Assembly: GCF_963666015.1 (NCBI RefSeq)
Contig: NZ_OY762555.1
Location: 3,100,001 to 3,164,000 of the forward strand
Source: an uncultured Sphaerochaeta sp.
GTDB lineage: Bacteria > Spirochaetota > Spirochaetia > Sphaerochaetales > Sphaerochaetaceae
Direction of reading: 5' to 3'
Length of the DNA stretch: 64,000 nt
A program made the translations under genes and the position numbers. The notes under the pieces are model-generated. The model did no database searches and was not told the DNA's origin. It worked only from the letters and a program-made list of their open reading frames with translations. Positions 8,654 through 17,174 of this stretch are shown in pieces (the first letter of the stretch is position 1; the number at the start of each line of letters is the position of its first letter).

Positions 8654-8680
8654 GCCTCCTCTGAAAGAGACAGGGGAGGC
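8654..8680 (+). terminator. Hairpin after ssb copy 1
   Basis: Nine-base stem GCCTCCTCT / AGGGGAGGC with one U-G wobble and a 9-nt loop, 27 nt after the stop codon. The same structure follows all the ssb copies that keep a 3' end; at 26490 the wobble is a true pair. There is no U-run, so it may act as a 3' stabiliser instead. Confidence 0.55.
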
Positions 8681-8712
8681 AGTACTCTCTTACAGAGGCA
8701 GTCGAGGAGAAA

Positions 8713-8763
8713 ATGTCTCCAAAGCGTGCGCCGTCACTTGTAAAAGTGTTAACTATAGCGTAA
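8713..8763 (+). pseudogene. 5' scrap of an unknown ORF downstream of ssb copy 1
   Basis: A CGAGGAGA ribosome site precedes ATG TCT CCA, giving a 16-codon reading MSPKRAPSLVKVLTIA before a stop. A homologous beginning (L/M-SPNRAP) with the same ribosome site follows ssb copy 2 at 11991. I read both as the beginnings of the same lost gene that once followed ssb, cut off by later insertions. The intact gene is not in the window, so its function is unknown. Confidence 0.4.
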
Positions 8764-8955
8764 CCATTTCAAACCGATCCCTTGGTAGATTGCTTTGATG
8801 AAAATGTATATTTTGATATTGTGGGTCATATGGTAGATTACAAACCATTGATGATAGTGATTAGAGGCGCCAACTTTACAGATGATAAAGATCGCATCAA
8901 TGTTGAAGAGCGATTCAAACGGTTTCCACCGAAAATAAAGGTCACAGTGGTATGA
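8764..8955 (+). pseudogene. C-terminal remnant of a probable type III restriction-modification Mod methylase
   Basis: An open frame of about 63 codons without a convincing start. It ends in a stretch around KPLMIVIRGANF and RINVEERFKRF, followed by IKVTVV and a stop. This resembles the extreme C-terminus of type III adenine methylases (pattern KPLRVVFRD.F..D..KINVEQIFK). Its stop overlaps the rhuM start as GTATGA, the arrangement of an originally coupled pair. RhuM genes are commonly found inside restriction loci, which supports the reading. The 5' part is missing and joins the ssb scrap at about 8760. Confidence 0.5.
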
Positions 8956-9998
8956 AAAAGAAATCGGACAAAAGACTCATAATCAGAAACTCGACTGCCG
9001 AATTTTTACTATTCACCAGCCAAGCCGGAGAAGACGGAATTGAAGTTCGGGTTGAGGATGAGAATGTGTGGCTAACGCAAAAGCTAATTGCCAAACTCTT
9101 TGGTGTCGAGGTTAATACGATCAACTATCACCTGAAAGAGATTTTCAATTCGGGGGAGTTGGTGGCTGAGGCAACTATTCGAAATTTTCGAATAGTTCAA
9201 GCCGAAGGTTCACGTGAAGTTGCCCGCGAGATTGCGCACTATAATCTACAAGGGATTATTGCGGTTGGGTTTAGGGTCAACTCAGAACGGGCAACCCATT
9301 TCAGGAAATGGGCGGGGCAGGTATTGAAAGACTATGCCCTACGCGGGTATGTCCTTGATGATATCCGATTGAAGAACGGTGCCTTGCTTAGTAAGCAGTA
9401 TTTCAGGGATTTGATACTTGAGATACGAGATATCCGTGCGAGCGAACGGAATTTCTACCAGCAAATCACCGATATCTATGCGACGGCGGTTGATTACGAC
9501 CTGCACGCCCCGACGACGAGGACTTTTTTTGCTACGGTCCAGAACAAGATGCACTTTGCAACCCATGGAAAGACAGCTGCGGAGCTTATCATGGACCGTG
9601 CAGACCATCATAAGGATCATATGGGTCTGAACACGTGGAAGAAGGCACCGGATGGTAAGATCTTGAAATCCGATGTGGTCATCGCCAAAAACTATCTGGA
9701 TGAAAAAGAGATCAAGTCCTTGAATAGGATCGTTACCATGTATCTTGATTATGCGGAAAACCAGGCGGAACGAGGCATTCCGATGACCATGGAGGACTGG
9801 GCGGAGAAGCTGAATGCGTTCCTAAAATTCAACGAGGTTGATATTTTGCAGGATGCAGGAAAAGTAACAGCAGAAATTGCGAAGGCTTTCGCCGAGAGTG
9901 AATTTGAAAAATACAGACCGATACAAGATAGGCTCTTTGAATCGGACTTTGATATGGTAGTCAAGAAGCTGATCAAAGATAAAGGTGATGACAAGTGA
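8952..9998 (+). CDS. rhuM: RhuM family protein
   Basis: A 348-residue RhuM (virulence RhuM/DUF family) protein, intact in length. The N-terminal part VWLTQKLIAKLFGVEVNTINYHLKEIF (about residues 37-63) looks like a winged-helix DNA-binding segment. Next come AREIAHYNLQGIIAVGFRVNS and RATHFRKWAGQVLKDYALRGY, both diagnostic for the family. The biochemical activity is not established. RhuM genes often sit in restriction-modification or pathogenicity islands, and here it follows a methylase scrap with overlapping stop/start. It appears to be the surviving passenger of a decayed restriction locus. Confidence 0.88.
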   Translation: MKKKSDKRLIIRNSTAEFLLFTSQAGEDGIEVRVEDENVWLTQKLIAKLFGVEVNTINYHLKEIFNSGELVAEATIRNFRIVQAEGSREVAREIAHYNLQGIIAVGFRVNSERATHFRKWAGQVLKDYALRGYVLDDIRLKNGALLSKQYFRDLILEIRDIRASERNFYQQITDIYATAVDYDLHAPTTRTFFATVQNKMHFATHGKTAAELIMDRADHHKDHMGLNTWKKAPDGKILKSDVVIAKNYLDEKEIKSLNRIVTMYLDYAENQAERGIPMTMEDWAEKLNAFLKFNEVDILQDAGKVTAEIAKAFAESEFEKYRPIQDRLFESDFDMVVKKLIKDKGDDK

Positions 9999-10184
9999 AG
10001 TTGTAATTCAAACAACAACCCTATCAGACAGATGCCACCATGGCATTAGTCCGCTGTTTTAAGGGACAAGGCAAGCGTTTCAGAAAGGAAGCATGAAAAC
10101 ATTGCGGCTCAAGGAAATTGAACAAATGTGACAATTCTTTCTGGTACCTTCCCTCTAATCGAATATTTTAAAAATACACATAAG

Positions 10185-10243
10185 AATCGACTATAATCGA
10201 ATTTTATGCTTGCTATATGATAAAAATCGATTATAATTGAATT
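10185..10243 (+). promoter_or_regulatory. Iterated palindromic promoter of the DUF4143 ATPase gene
   Basis: Two near-identical 19-bp elements occur 40 bp apart: AATCGACTATAATCGAATT (10185) and AATCGATTATAATTGAATT (10225). Each is a near-palindrome with a TATAAT core. The second TATAAT (10232-10237) ends 6 nt before the ATG at 10244, with TTGCTA (10210-10215) 16 bp upstream as a plausible -35. There is no Shine-Dalgarno site, so the mRNA is probably leaderless and the same repeats may serve as operator. Confidence 0.55.
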
Positions 10244-11467
10244 ATGGTAGAAAGACAGGTCCATTTAGAACATATCTCCATGTACAAGGATACTCCCCAG
10301 TTGGTCAAAATTATCACCGGGGTGAGGCGTTCGGGGAAATCGGGCCTGATGGATTTGTTCCATGAGTATCTGCAAAACCAGGGTGTTGCCTCGTCTTCAA
10401 TCATTCACGTCAACTTCGAGGAATTTGACTTTCGACCAATCCGAACTGCAGCAGGATTGCATACATGGGTAACCGAGCGGATTTCCAATACTGGAAAGAC
10501 ATACATATTGCTCGATGAAATCCAGATGGTTGAAGAGTGGGAAGATGCAGTGAACTCGTTGCGGCTGAAACGTAGCAATGATGTATATATAACCGGATCC
10601 AATGCGAAGCTTCTGTCTGGGCAGCTTGCTACACGGTTGTCGGGTCGATATGTTGAAATAAAGATGATGCCGTTTTCCTTCAAGGAGTTCATGAATGCCT
10701 ATGGCATGTCCGATCCTGTGGAAGCCTTGAATCAGTATATGAGAAGAGGAGGCTTGCCAGGTCTTCTGGACCTGCCTTCCAATGCAAACATTGTGAATGA
10801 ATATCTGGATGGGGTGGTGAATACCATCATCGTGAAAGACATCGCAACGTTTGCCCAGATTCGGGACATCGATATGCTTCGCAAAGTGATTGCTTTCTTG
10901 GCTTCGAATATAGGCCAGCAGCTTACGGCTTCGAAAATTGCCCATTACCTGACCAGTACGGGCAGGAAAGTCACTCTCGATACCATAGACAACTATCTTG
11001 GTTTACTTGAGGAGGCTTTCATTTTCTACAGGGCAGGGCGGTACGATATCAAGGGTAAGAACCTCATGAAAACCAACCATAAGTTCTATATCGTCGATCT
11101 AGGGCTCCGCAATGCACTGGTTGGTCCCATGCTTAAGGATTATGGTTCCTCCTTGGAAAATGTGGTGTATCTGGAATTGATACGAAGAGGGTACGAGGTC
11201 TCGACAGGGAAGTACCAAGATTTCGAGATAGATTTCATCACAGAAAGACAGGACGAAAAATGCTATATCCAAGTTTGTGCATCCATGTTGGAAGAGTCGA
11301 CCAGAGAGCGGGAGATACGTAGCTTGAATGCTGTGAATGACAACTATCCGAAGTACATCCTATCGATGGACAGGCTGCCCTACAATGATTACGAAGGGAT
11401 CCGGCACATCTACATTCCCGATTTCCTCCTGGGCTCCGAAGAGCTGGGACAAGTGTCTTGGAAGTAG
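10244..11467 (+). CDS. AAA-type ATPase with C-terminal DUF4143 domain
   Basis: A 407-residue ATPase of the AAA_14/DUF4143 family. Walker A GVRRSGKS is at residues 26-33, Walker B ILLDEIQ at about 88-94, and the sensor strand YITGSNAKLLSG near 115. The C-terminal domain has ENVVYLELIRRGYEV and a later EIDFI...CYIQV, an arrangement like restriction-endonuclease-fold proteins. Function is unproven; members are common in accessory DNA of anaerobes and have been suspected of toxin-antitoxin or regulatory roles. It starts without a ribosome site directly on a TATAAT box. All motifs are intact. Confidence 0.88.
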   Translation: MVERQVHLEHISMYKDTPQLVKIITGVRRSGKSGLMDLFHEYLQNQGVASSSIIHVNFEEFDFRPIRTAAGLHTWVTERISNTGKTYILLDEIQMVEEWEDAVNSLRLKRSNDVYITGSNAKLLSGQLATRLSGRYVEIKMMPFSFKEFMNAYGMSDPVEALNQYMRRGGLPGLLDLPSNANIVNEYLDGVVNTIIVKDIATFAQIRDIDMLRKVIAFLASNIGQQLTASKIAHYLTSTGRKVTLDTIDNYLGLLEEAFIFYRAGRYDIKGKNLMKTNHKFYIVDLGLRNALVGPMLKDYGSSLENVVYLELIRRGYEVSTGKYQDFEIDFITERQDEKCYIQVCASMLEESTREREIRSLNAVNDNYPKYILSMDRLPYNDYEGIRHIYIPDFLLGSEELGQVSWK

Positions 11468-11613
11468 ACTGTACTAAGAAGTGAACATCAAACCAATAAC
11501 GTCATATTCAAGGTATGCAGCCAAAGGCAAGGGAAAGAACAATATTGGGATTCTAGAAGCAAAGAGTCCTCCTTTGATGGATGGTTAATCTGCAGACGAA
11601 CGTGTATGTCCTT

Positions 11614-11862
11614 GTAATGCTCATCAACGTTCAGGCATGGGGAACGCTTGGTAAGAACTGCATGATCTATCTACAGAAAGGAAGGGGAGTGAGAGTGGTT
11701 GGCAGACTTCGCCAGGAGCGTTGGACTGACAAGGATGGAGGGAATCGGGAGCGCATCCTCGTGGTAGCTGAGCATGTTGAGTTCAAGAAAGAGCCAAATA
11801 CAACGTCCAAAGCAGAAGAGCGTGAAGAACTTGATGAGATTGACCAGGAGATTGCTTTCTGA
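11614..11862 (+). pseudogene. ssb: 5'-truncated ssb, copy 2
   Basis: Homology to the other two ssb genes starts abruptly at the codon for residue 51 (VMLINVQAWG against VMFINVQAWG) and then runs through the acidic tip ELDEIDQEIAF. The first 50 residues of the OB fold, the leader and the ribosome site are absent; the sequence before 11612 is unrelated. A reading from 11581 would add 11 unrelated residues but lacks half of the DNA-binding fold. The protein, if made, should not bind DNA normally. Confidence 0.8.
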
Positions 11863-12195
11863 GTGTATCGAGTGCACGTTAGTTCTTTTGCCTCCTCTTG
11901 AAAAGACAGGGGAGGTAGTACTTAATTACGGTGGCAAGATTATATTGATGTTGCCAAGTGCAAACCGCAACGAATGCAATCGAGGAGAAATTGTCTCCAA
12001 ATCGAGCTCCTGTCCACAAGAAAGTACCTACCAAAACATACGCATAGCATTATGGGTTTCAATTTTCCTTGTCAGCAGCTCTTGCTGGTAGGGGTTGCAT
12101 AGTTCAATGGCCGGTTTTGCTCAGATCAAATGACCAGGGTTGCACTCATCACTACACAGAGACGCACTCTTGGCCGATTTCTCATGCCTTATGCA
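11863..12195. other. Gap holding the ssb copy 2 trailer and an ORF scrap
   Basis: This gap holds the ssb 3' hairpin at 11890-11916 (GCCTCCTCT / AGGGGAGGT). A CGAGGAGA site follows, then a TTG-initiated 18-codon scrap at 11991-12047, beginning LSPNRAP and homologous to the scrap after ssb copy 1. One arm of a 15-bp direct repeat lies at 12074-12088. From 12090 to the end of the large minus-strand gene I see nothing further. Confidence 0.55.
12074..12088 (+). repeat. 15-bp direct repeat, left copy
   Basis: AGCAGCTCTTGCTGG occurs here and again at 17135-17149 in the same orientation, on either side of the large NTPase gene. The repeat is itself partly palindromic (CAGC-TCTT-GCTG). It could mark the ends of an inserted segment; no integrase or tRNA gene is visible. 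Confidence 0.4.
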
Positions 12196-15100
12196 TTACG
12201 GTCTTTCTGCTTCTTTCAACCAATTATAGATATCAGAAACGCCAAGTGTAATCAACTTATCTTGTATTTCAACAACCCTGTGTAACATCTCTCCATTATC
12301 GATTGATTCTCTTTCTTCTGCTTCACCAAACAGCTTTGTTAATAATTGGGTTAAATGATCATCATAGTTTGATAGATATATTGTGTGTGATAATGCATAT
12401 GTAATTAATTTTTCCACGCCCTCTAGCGCAAGATCAATATCAATCTGAGCCATTTTGTTGAGCCATTCCTCTAATCCATGATCGTACATTCTGGATTCGT
12501 CAATTTCAATATTCAAATACTGTTCAATCAGTTCTATTGGTGTGAAAACAAGTTCTTCTTCTCTCAACAATGCCCCAAGACAGCGGGCAGTAACAATGCT
12601 ACCGCTCTCAGATTGCAATCCATGCTGAATACCCAATACGCAAAAGCTTTTATGATTACTGAAATTCCCTGAATGAGTAAATACTTTTACAGCACCCTCC
12701 CAAGCTTTCTCTGAATTCAAATCATCCAAAGATTGGAGAAAAGCATCAATCGTGAGAGCCTCAGAGAGTACACAGAGAGCAGAAATCCGCCCCCAAGTTT
12801 CAAAATCTCTCTCATTACCTTCGAGGAATATTTGGTCTAATAAAGATAATACCTTGGAAGGATACTTATAGTAGGTGTGATAAAGACAACAGCCTGCATA
12901 TTCCCATAACCCTCTCCCCTGTTCCATCATCTTTTCGAATAGTATCCAACCACTCTCAGGACGAAAATAGAGGAAATAGTCGAAGTGGTTTACCATTGCA
13001 GCCCTAACACCTTTATTTCCTTCGCGAATAAACCCAGAAATAGCGGGGAATAAGATATCAGGAAACAGGATTTTTTTCTCAATCAATCTATTTGCCAATA
13101 TGATCAGAGCTTCTCCTGCGATTCCTTTTGGATCATTTATTCCTTCTGTGAGGAAATCAACGTCACCAGTAATTTTATTTGAGTCAGGATCAAGTTTTCT
13201 AAAGCCAAGACTCAAAAACGCCACTCTAAAAGCATCTTCTGTGGTTCTTGCCATTTTTGCACATACTTGTAATGTTCGTGCAAATTCATGACTCTTCTCG
13301 TTAGGAGCATCAAACTTCTCGAGAAGCGTTAAAAGCCTTCTATGTATCGTCTGTATATCACCCTCCTCAACTATTTCCCATCCTTCTGGAATTGTTAGAT
13401 TGCCAAATAGATACTCAATACAACTCACGATTCCTGAAATTATTCTTGTCACGAAGCTTAAATCCAATTCATATAAATGAGTGAAAACAAAATCTAGAAA
13501 TCTGAAAGGGGCTCGGGAAGCTGCTTCTTGTAATTCTCTTCCTACCTCTTCTTTTCCACCTTCCAATCCCCAATGATCATAGCCGCGCTCAAAATTTGCA
13601 TAATATTGGAGTACTTGTAAAATATGTTCATCATCCAGGTTATAAAGAAATATCTGGAAAGAAAAAGGAGAACAAACATAACCACACCAACTATGAATAT
13701 CTGGATTAATCATGATCGGATATATTTTTTGCTGCATAGCATCCAGTATTTGTTGGGCAAAGTGTGGGCGTACATGCACAGGGATACATGAAATATATTG
13801 AGCTTGTGTAATTCTTTCATACTCTTTTATTGCTATGGAATCCAATACCTTCTTCTGGCTATGGGTATCCATGTATATGAACGTTTCTTTCAGCAAAAGT
13901 CCAAGTTCATATGAAAGATCTGAGCTAAGGAACTCCATATTTGATAATATTTGACTTGCAATAGCAATATTTTGTAGAGGATTTGAAAGACATCCCTTGA
14001 TCAAAAAATAGAGTAAAGAGGCTTCCTTGCTTTGGGCTAGTTTTTGCTTATTGATATTCCACCATATTGAGTCAGCCTCTGCATGTGCTTTAATGCTCAA
14101 CTCAATTGCTTCAAATAATATTTCTGGTTCATTATGTGCTGAAAAAGATTTCTGAGTATGTGAATCCTCGTACGATGTATAATGTAGGAAACTGCATGTT
14201 TTACAAATTCTTGTTATAGGATATTGTCGCCAAATGATGTTATGCCATTCTTCGATACTAGCAATCGCCAAATCAAGTAACTCTTCAGAAGTTTTCATCC
14301 AATCCGTAAGGAATGTTTTATTTTTAGTTCCAAACTCATAAGGACGACAATGAAGCCTTGCATGTCGGAGCTCATTTGCTTCAATTTCTTCAGTACTCAC
14401 ATCAGCAACAATATATTGCCAAAGTCTAGAAACTGGTATCACCTTTGCATTCATGCATGTCGCAATTATTTCGCCCAGTCTATCACGTCTGTTCATTTTA
14501 TTGTTTTGTAGAATATCAATAAAGGGTACAAGATATTCAGCATATGGGGGTTCCACATCAGCAAGATAAAAACCCAATTGAGCAAGAAATTGATTGTCAG
14601 GATCTACTTTCTTTTCTAGAATCATTTTCCAGAACTGTAATACTGTTTGAGGCCTTTTGTTTACCCAAATTCTGATTTTATGTGCATGAACCAATAATTC
14701 AGAGTTATTACCTCTGATGTTCAGTAAAGGAACAAAGTATTTTGCAAAGAAATCAAACCATTCAACCTTACTCGAGGCGTTATAGATGATACGAAAAATT
14801 TCCTTGTGATCATCCCACAAATACTTAAGCATATGCCAATCAGAGTCAATAGGAATTTCCTGCGAAAATGTTTCAGCAACAAGTCTCTTCAGATGGAAAG
14901 GATGGTTCCCTGAGAACACTTCCCTTATTTGTCTTCGATATCTTGCTCGGTCCTTATTCGCTAAATGCATCATATAACTTCTAATTGATGGTCGAACAAA
15001 CGGGACAGGAGGTAAGTCTTTCATAAATGTTGCAAGCGAGATTGCATCTCGGTCCATTTTACGCACAATCAAAGCATCCAATAAGGTTTGATGTCCAAGA

Positions 15101-16722
15101 GTCAGCATTTCATTGTGTGCTTCTCTAAGAATATTATTGCTTAATAAAATGGGTAATAACTTAGATTGCTTAAAACGAGAACGGGGAATTGTCAATTTTC
15201 TTGCTACCAGCATTTCCGATGCAATATCTTCTAGCGCTTCAATTGCTTTTCTCCCTAGAAGGGGATTCTCTAATATCACCCTTCGAATATACTGCTGTAC
15301 TAGCTCATTACTTGTAATCGAATGTACAACTTCTTTATGTAGAAAGAGTTCAATAAATAAATCTAACTCGCGTGGATTTTTAATCAGTTCCATTGTGTCA
15401 GGTGCAATCTTTTCATACGGATACCCAACAGATTCAAGTAGGGGGGCTACCTGATCTGTCCAATCTAGGTCTCCACATTCAAATTCCTTATCCCATTGAC
15501 GAAGTGCTATACGAGTATCATATTTCATGTCAAATGTGCGGCAAGATGTAATCACAGAAACATTTTCTAGTTCCAATAACAAATCAATTTGATGTAAGAA
15601 ATAAGTCAATATATAATGACTTCTTGCAATGGAAAGTACATCTAGTGAATCAAAAATCACGACACAATATGTTTTATCTGATAGACGAGCAACGAGTTCA
15701 TGTAACTTAATGGGAAGCCCAAGCGTTTCCATTTGCTCGGGATTCTCACAATCAGCATATTCCCTTGTTTGTATAAATATTGTTATCAATGTATTTTGTG
15801 TTCTAGCAATCTCTTCTAATCGGTCTTGAATATCAAGGAGTACACAGGTTTTGCCAGATCCCGGACCACCGGTAAGAATTATGGATTTTGTCTCCATTTT
15901 TATTGCTTCAATTATGTGGTTGACAATTGGATTATCAATTCGCTGCCCATTGATGTCTCGTTTCCACATACGGCCAATACGAGACATCTGATTTAGTTTT
16001 TGTCTACTCTCAACCAAGTTAATCGGAAGGCATATCACTGACCCAACTGTAGCAAGACGTTTATGAATCTGGCATTTTGTGATTCTGATATTTCCAGCTT
16101 CTCCATTAGATTGATTCATCCGAGCACTCTGTAAATCCAACATCGTCCAGATAGCTGAAAAAGCCGCTTCTGAGTTACTTGCCACACGTTGAAGTCTTTT
16201 ATGTAGATTGTGATCAAGGGATGAAACATCGTTTGTACATTCAAAGTATAAATTGGGGAGAATATCGAGTGCATGAAAATGTTCATCTACCGATTGTACA
16301 AGTGAATCAAGCTGTGAATATATACCCCCCAGATTCTTTGGCATATTCAAGTGAAATGAGCTCTCGTCTTCCAGTACATTTTGGGTCTCTTTTAGTTTGT
16401 TCAATTCTCCAAAAGCAGTCTGTGAGTAAAAATAAACCTTACAATTCTCATTTTTTATCAAGCAAATTATTGCTTTCTTAAGTTCATCTTTAAGATCCGA
16501 GAATGTCCAATTCTTATGTTGTGGTTGATTCTTTTTGCACTGACAACAGATTATTGAACCATCTTTTTTTCCAATAACAACATCATCTACTTCTCTGTAT
16601 TTGATACTATCAACTTCAATCCATTCATATTCAGAATCTTCTAGTAATGTAATTACCCAATCTAAGGCAATATAATTCTGATAGCAGTCACCCCTGTTTG
16701 AATAGACTCCAGATGAACTCAT
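12196..16722 (-). CDS. Avs-like nuclease-STAND NTPase, probable antiphage protein
   Basis: A 1508-residue protein of three parts. Residues 1-230 look like a DUF4297/Cap4-type nuclease: GDCYQNYIALDWVITLL, then a PD-(D/E)XK core with D46/D47 in EVDDVVI and Q61-x-K63 in CQCKK. Residues about 265-560 are a STAND/NACHT-like NTPase: Walker A GGPGSGKT 285-292, Walker B CVVIFDSLD 353-361, sensor ITSCR about 391-395, and the helical NP motif KNPRELDLF. Residues about 560-1508 are a long helical, repeat-like region with no recognisable enzyme motif, as expected of a sensor. This order matches Avs antiviral NTPases, which bind a phage protein and activate the nuclease. The gene is much more AT-rich than its neighbours, starts after AAAGGAAG, and lies between ssb scraps. 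The target is unknown. Confidence 0.8.
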   Translation of the reverse strand: MSSSGVYSNRGDCYQNYIALDWVITLLEDSEYEWIEVDSIKYREVDDVVIGKKDGSIICCQCKKNQPQHKNWTFSDLKDELKKAIICLIKNENCKVYFYSQTAFGELNKLKETQNVLEDESSFHLNMPKNLGGIYSQLDSLVQSVDEHFHALDILPNLYFECTNDVSSLDHNLHKRLQRVASNSEAAFSAIWTMLDLQSARMNQSNGEAGNIRITKCQIHKRLATVGSVICLPINLVESRQKLNQMSRIGRMWKRDINGQRIDNPIVNHIIEAIKMETKSIILTGGPGSGKTCVLLDIQDRLEEIARTQNTLITIFIQTREYADCENPEQMETLGLPIKLHELVARLSDKTYCVVIFDSLDVLSIARSHYILTYFLHQIDLLLELENVSVITSCRTFDMKYDTRIALRQWDKEFECGDLDWTDQVAPLLESVGYPYEKIAPDTMELIKNPRELDLFIELFLHKEVVHSITSNELVQQYIRRVILENPLLGRKAIEALEDIASEMLVARKLTIPRSRFKQSKLLPILLSNNILREAHNEMLTLGHQTLLDALIVRKMDRDAISLATFMKDLPPVPFVRPSIRSYMMHLANKDRARYRRQIREVFSGNHPFHLKRLVAETFSQEIPIDSDWHMLKYLWDDHKEIFRIIYNASSKVEWFDFFAKYFVPLLNIRGNNSELLVHAHKIRIWVNKRPQTVLQFWKMILEKKVDPDNQFLAQLGFYLADVEPPYAEYLVPFIDILQNNKMNRRDRLGEIIATCMNAKVIPVSRLWQYIVADVSTEEIEANELRHARLHCRPYEFGTKNKTFLTDWMKTSEELLDLAIASIEEWHNIIWRQYPITRICKTCSFLHYTSYEDSHTQKSFSAHNEPEILFEAIELSIKAHAEADSIWWNINKQKLAQSKEASLLYFLIKGCLSNPLQNIAIASQILSNMEFLSSDLSYELGLLLKETFIYMDTHSQKKVLDSIAIKEYERITQAQYISCIPVHVRPHFAQQILDAMQQKIYPIMINPDIHSWCGYVCSPFSFQIFLYNLDDEHILQVLQYYANFERGYDHWGLEGGKEEVGRELQEAASRAPFRFLDFVFTHLYELDLSFVTRIISGIVSCIEYLFGNLTIPEGWEIVEEGDIQTIHRRLLTLLEKFDAPNEKSHEFARTLQVCAKMARTTEDAFRVAFLSLGFRKLDPDSNKITGDVDFLTEGINDPKGIAGEALIILANRLIEKKILFPDILFPAISGFIREGNKGVRAAMVNHFDYFLYFRPESGWILFEKMMEQGRGLWEYAGCCLYHTYYKYPSKVLSLLDQIFLEGNERDFETWGRISALCVLSEALTIDAFLQSLDDLNSEKAWEGAVKVFTHSGNFSNHKSFCVLGIQHGLQSESGSIVTARCLGALLREEELVFTPIELIEQYLNIEIDESRMYDHGLEEWLNKMAQIDIDLALEGVEKLITYALSHTIYLSNYDDHLTQLLTKLFGEAEERESIDNGEMLHRVVEIQDKLITLGVSDIYNWLKEAERP

Positions 16723-16940
16723 AATACTTCCTTTATATCAAATTATTATAAACAAATGCTGATTTTAGATAAATATCATTATGATTAAGTTTGTATTATA
16801 TAACATCTTTCTTGAAGAAGAAGATTGGGGAACTACGATTCTATCATTCTGATTAGTGAATCAGTAAATTCCCTGTGTTTGAACAAACCTTTTCTGTTAC
16901 CCCAATATGCGCATGCAAACTTACCCCAAGTGCACTTAAC

Positions 16941-16958
16941 TATAGTGACATCACTATA
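16941..16958. repeat. Perfect 18-bp palindrome
   Basis: TATAGTGA-CA-TCACTATA. It lies about 220 bp upstream of the NTPase start codon, between that gene and the ssb scrap. It is symmetrical enough for a dimeric repressor site; no cognate regulator is visible. Confidence 0.45.
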
Positions 16959-17082
16959 TACGACTTAGAATTGTGAATGGCAAAGATGTTTTCCTTGATA
17001 GACGCGACACCCAGAAATTGAACGAAATTAACCTTTTTCTGCATATAGCAGATGATATTTGATGGGAGGCAATCTTCTCAAG

Positions 17083-17119
17083 TGTTGAACGGCTCTTTAA
17101 AATAATGTGCCGTTCAACA
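17083..17119. repeat. 11-bp inverted repeat
   Basis: TGTTGAACGGC and GCCGTTCAACA are perfect inverted copies separated by a 15-nt AT-rich loop. It could be a terminator of a lost gene, a recombination end, or an operator. No U-run follows on either strand. Confidence 0.5.
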
Positions 17120-17134
17120 GAAGGTCGATGACCT

Positions 17135-17149
17135 AGCAGCTCTTGCTGG
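17135..17149 (+). repeat. 15-bp direct repeat, right copy
   Basis: Second copy of AGCAGCTCTTGCTGG, 5.06 kb from the left copy at 12074. The two copies enclose the large NTPase gene. Confidence 0.4.
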
Positions 17150-17174
17150 CAAGCTTGTGCAGGGAATAGCGCAG

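Noticed and set aside
11581..11862. Functional short SSB starting at 11581
   Set aside because: The first 11 residues are unrelated to SSB and half of the OB fold is missing, so I call it a truncated remnant.
12069..12251. Plus-strand 60-codon frame overlapping the 3' end of the NTPase gene
   Set aside because: No ribosome site, no recognisable composition, and it overlaps the real gene on the other strand.
12074..17149. Attachment sites of an integrative element
   Set aside because: Direct repeats exist but no tRNA gene, integrase or excisionase is present, so I only report them as repeats.
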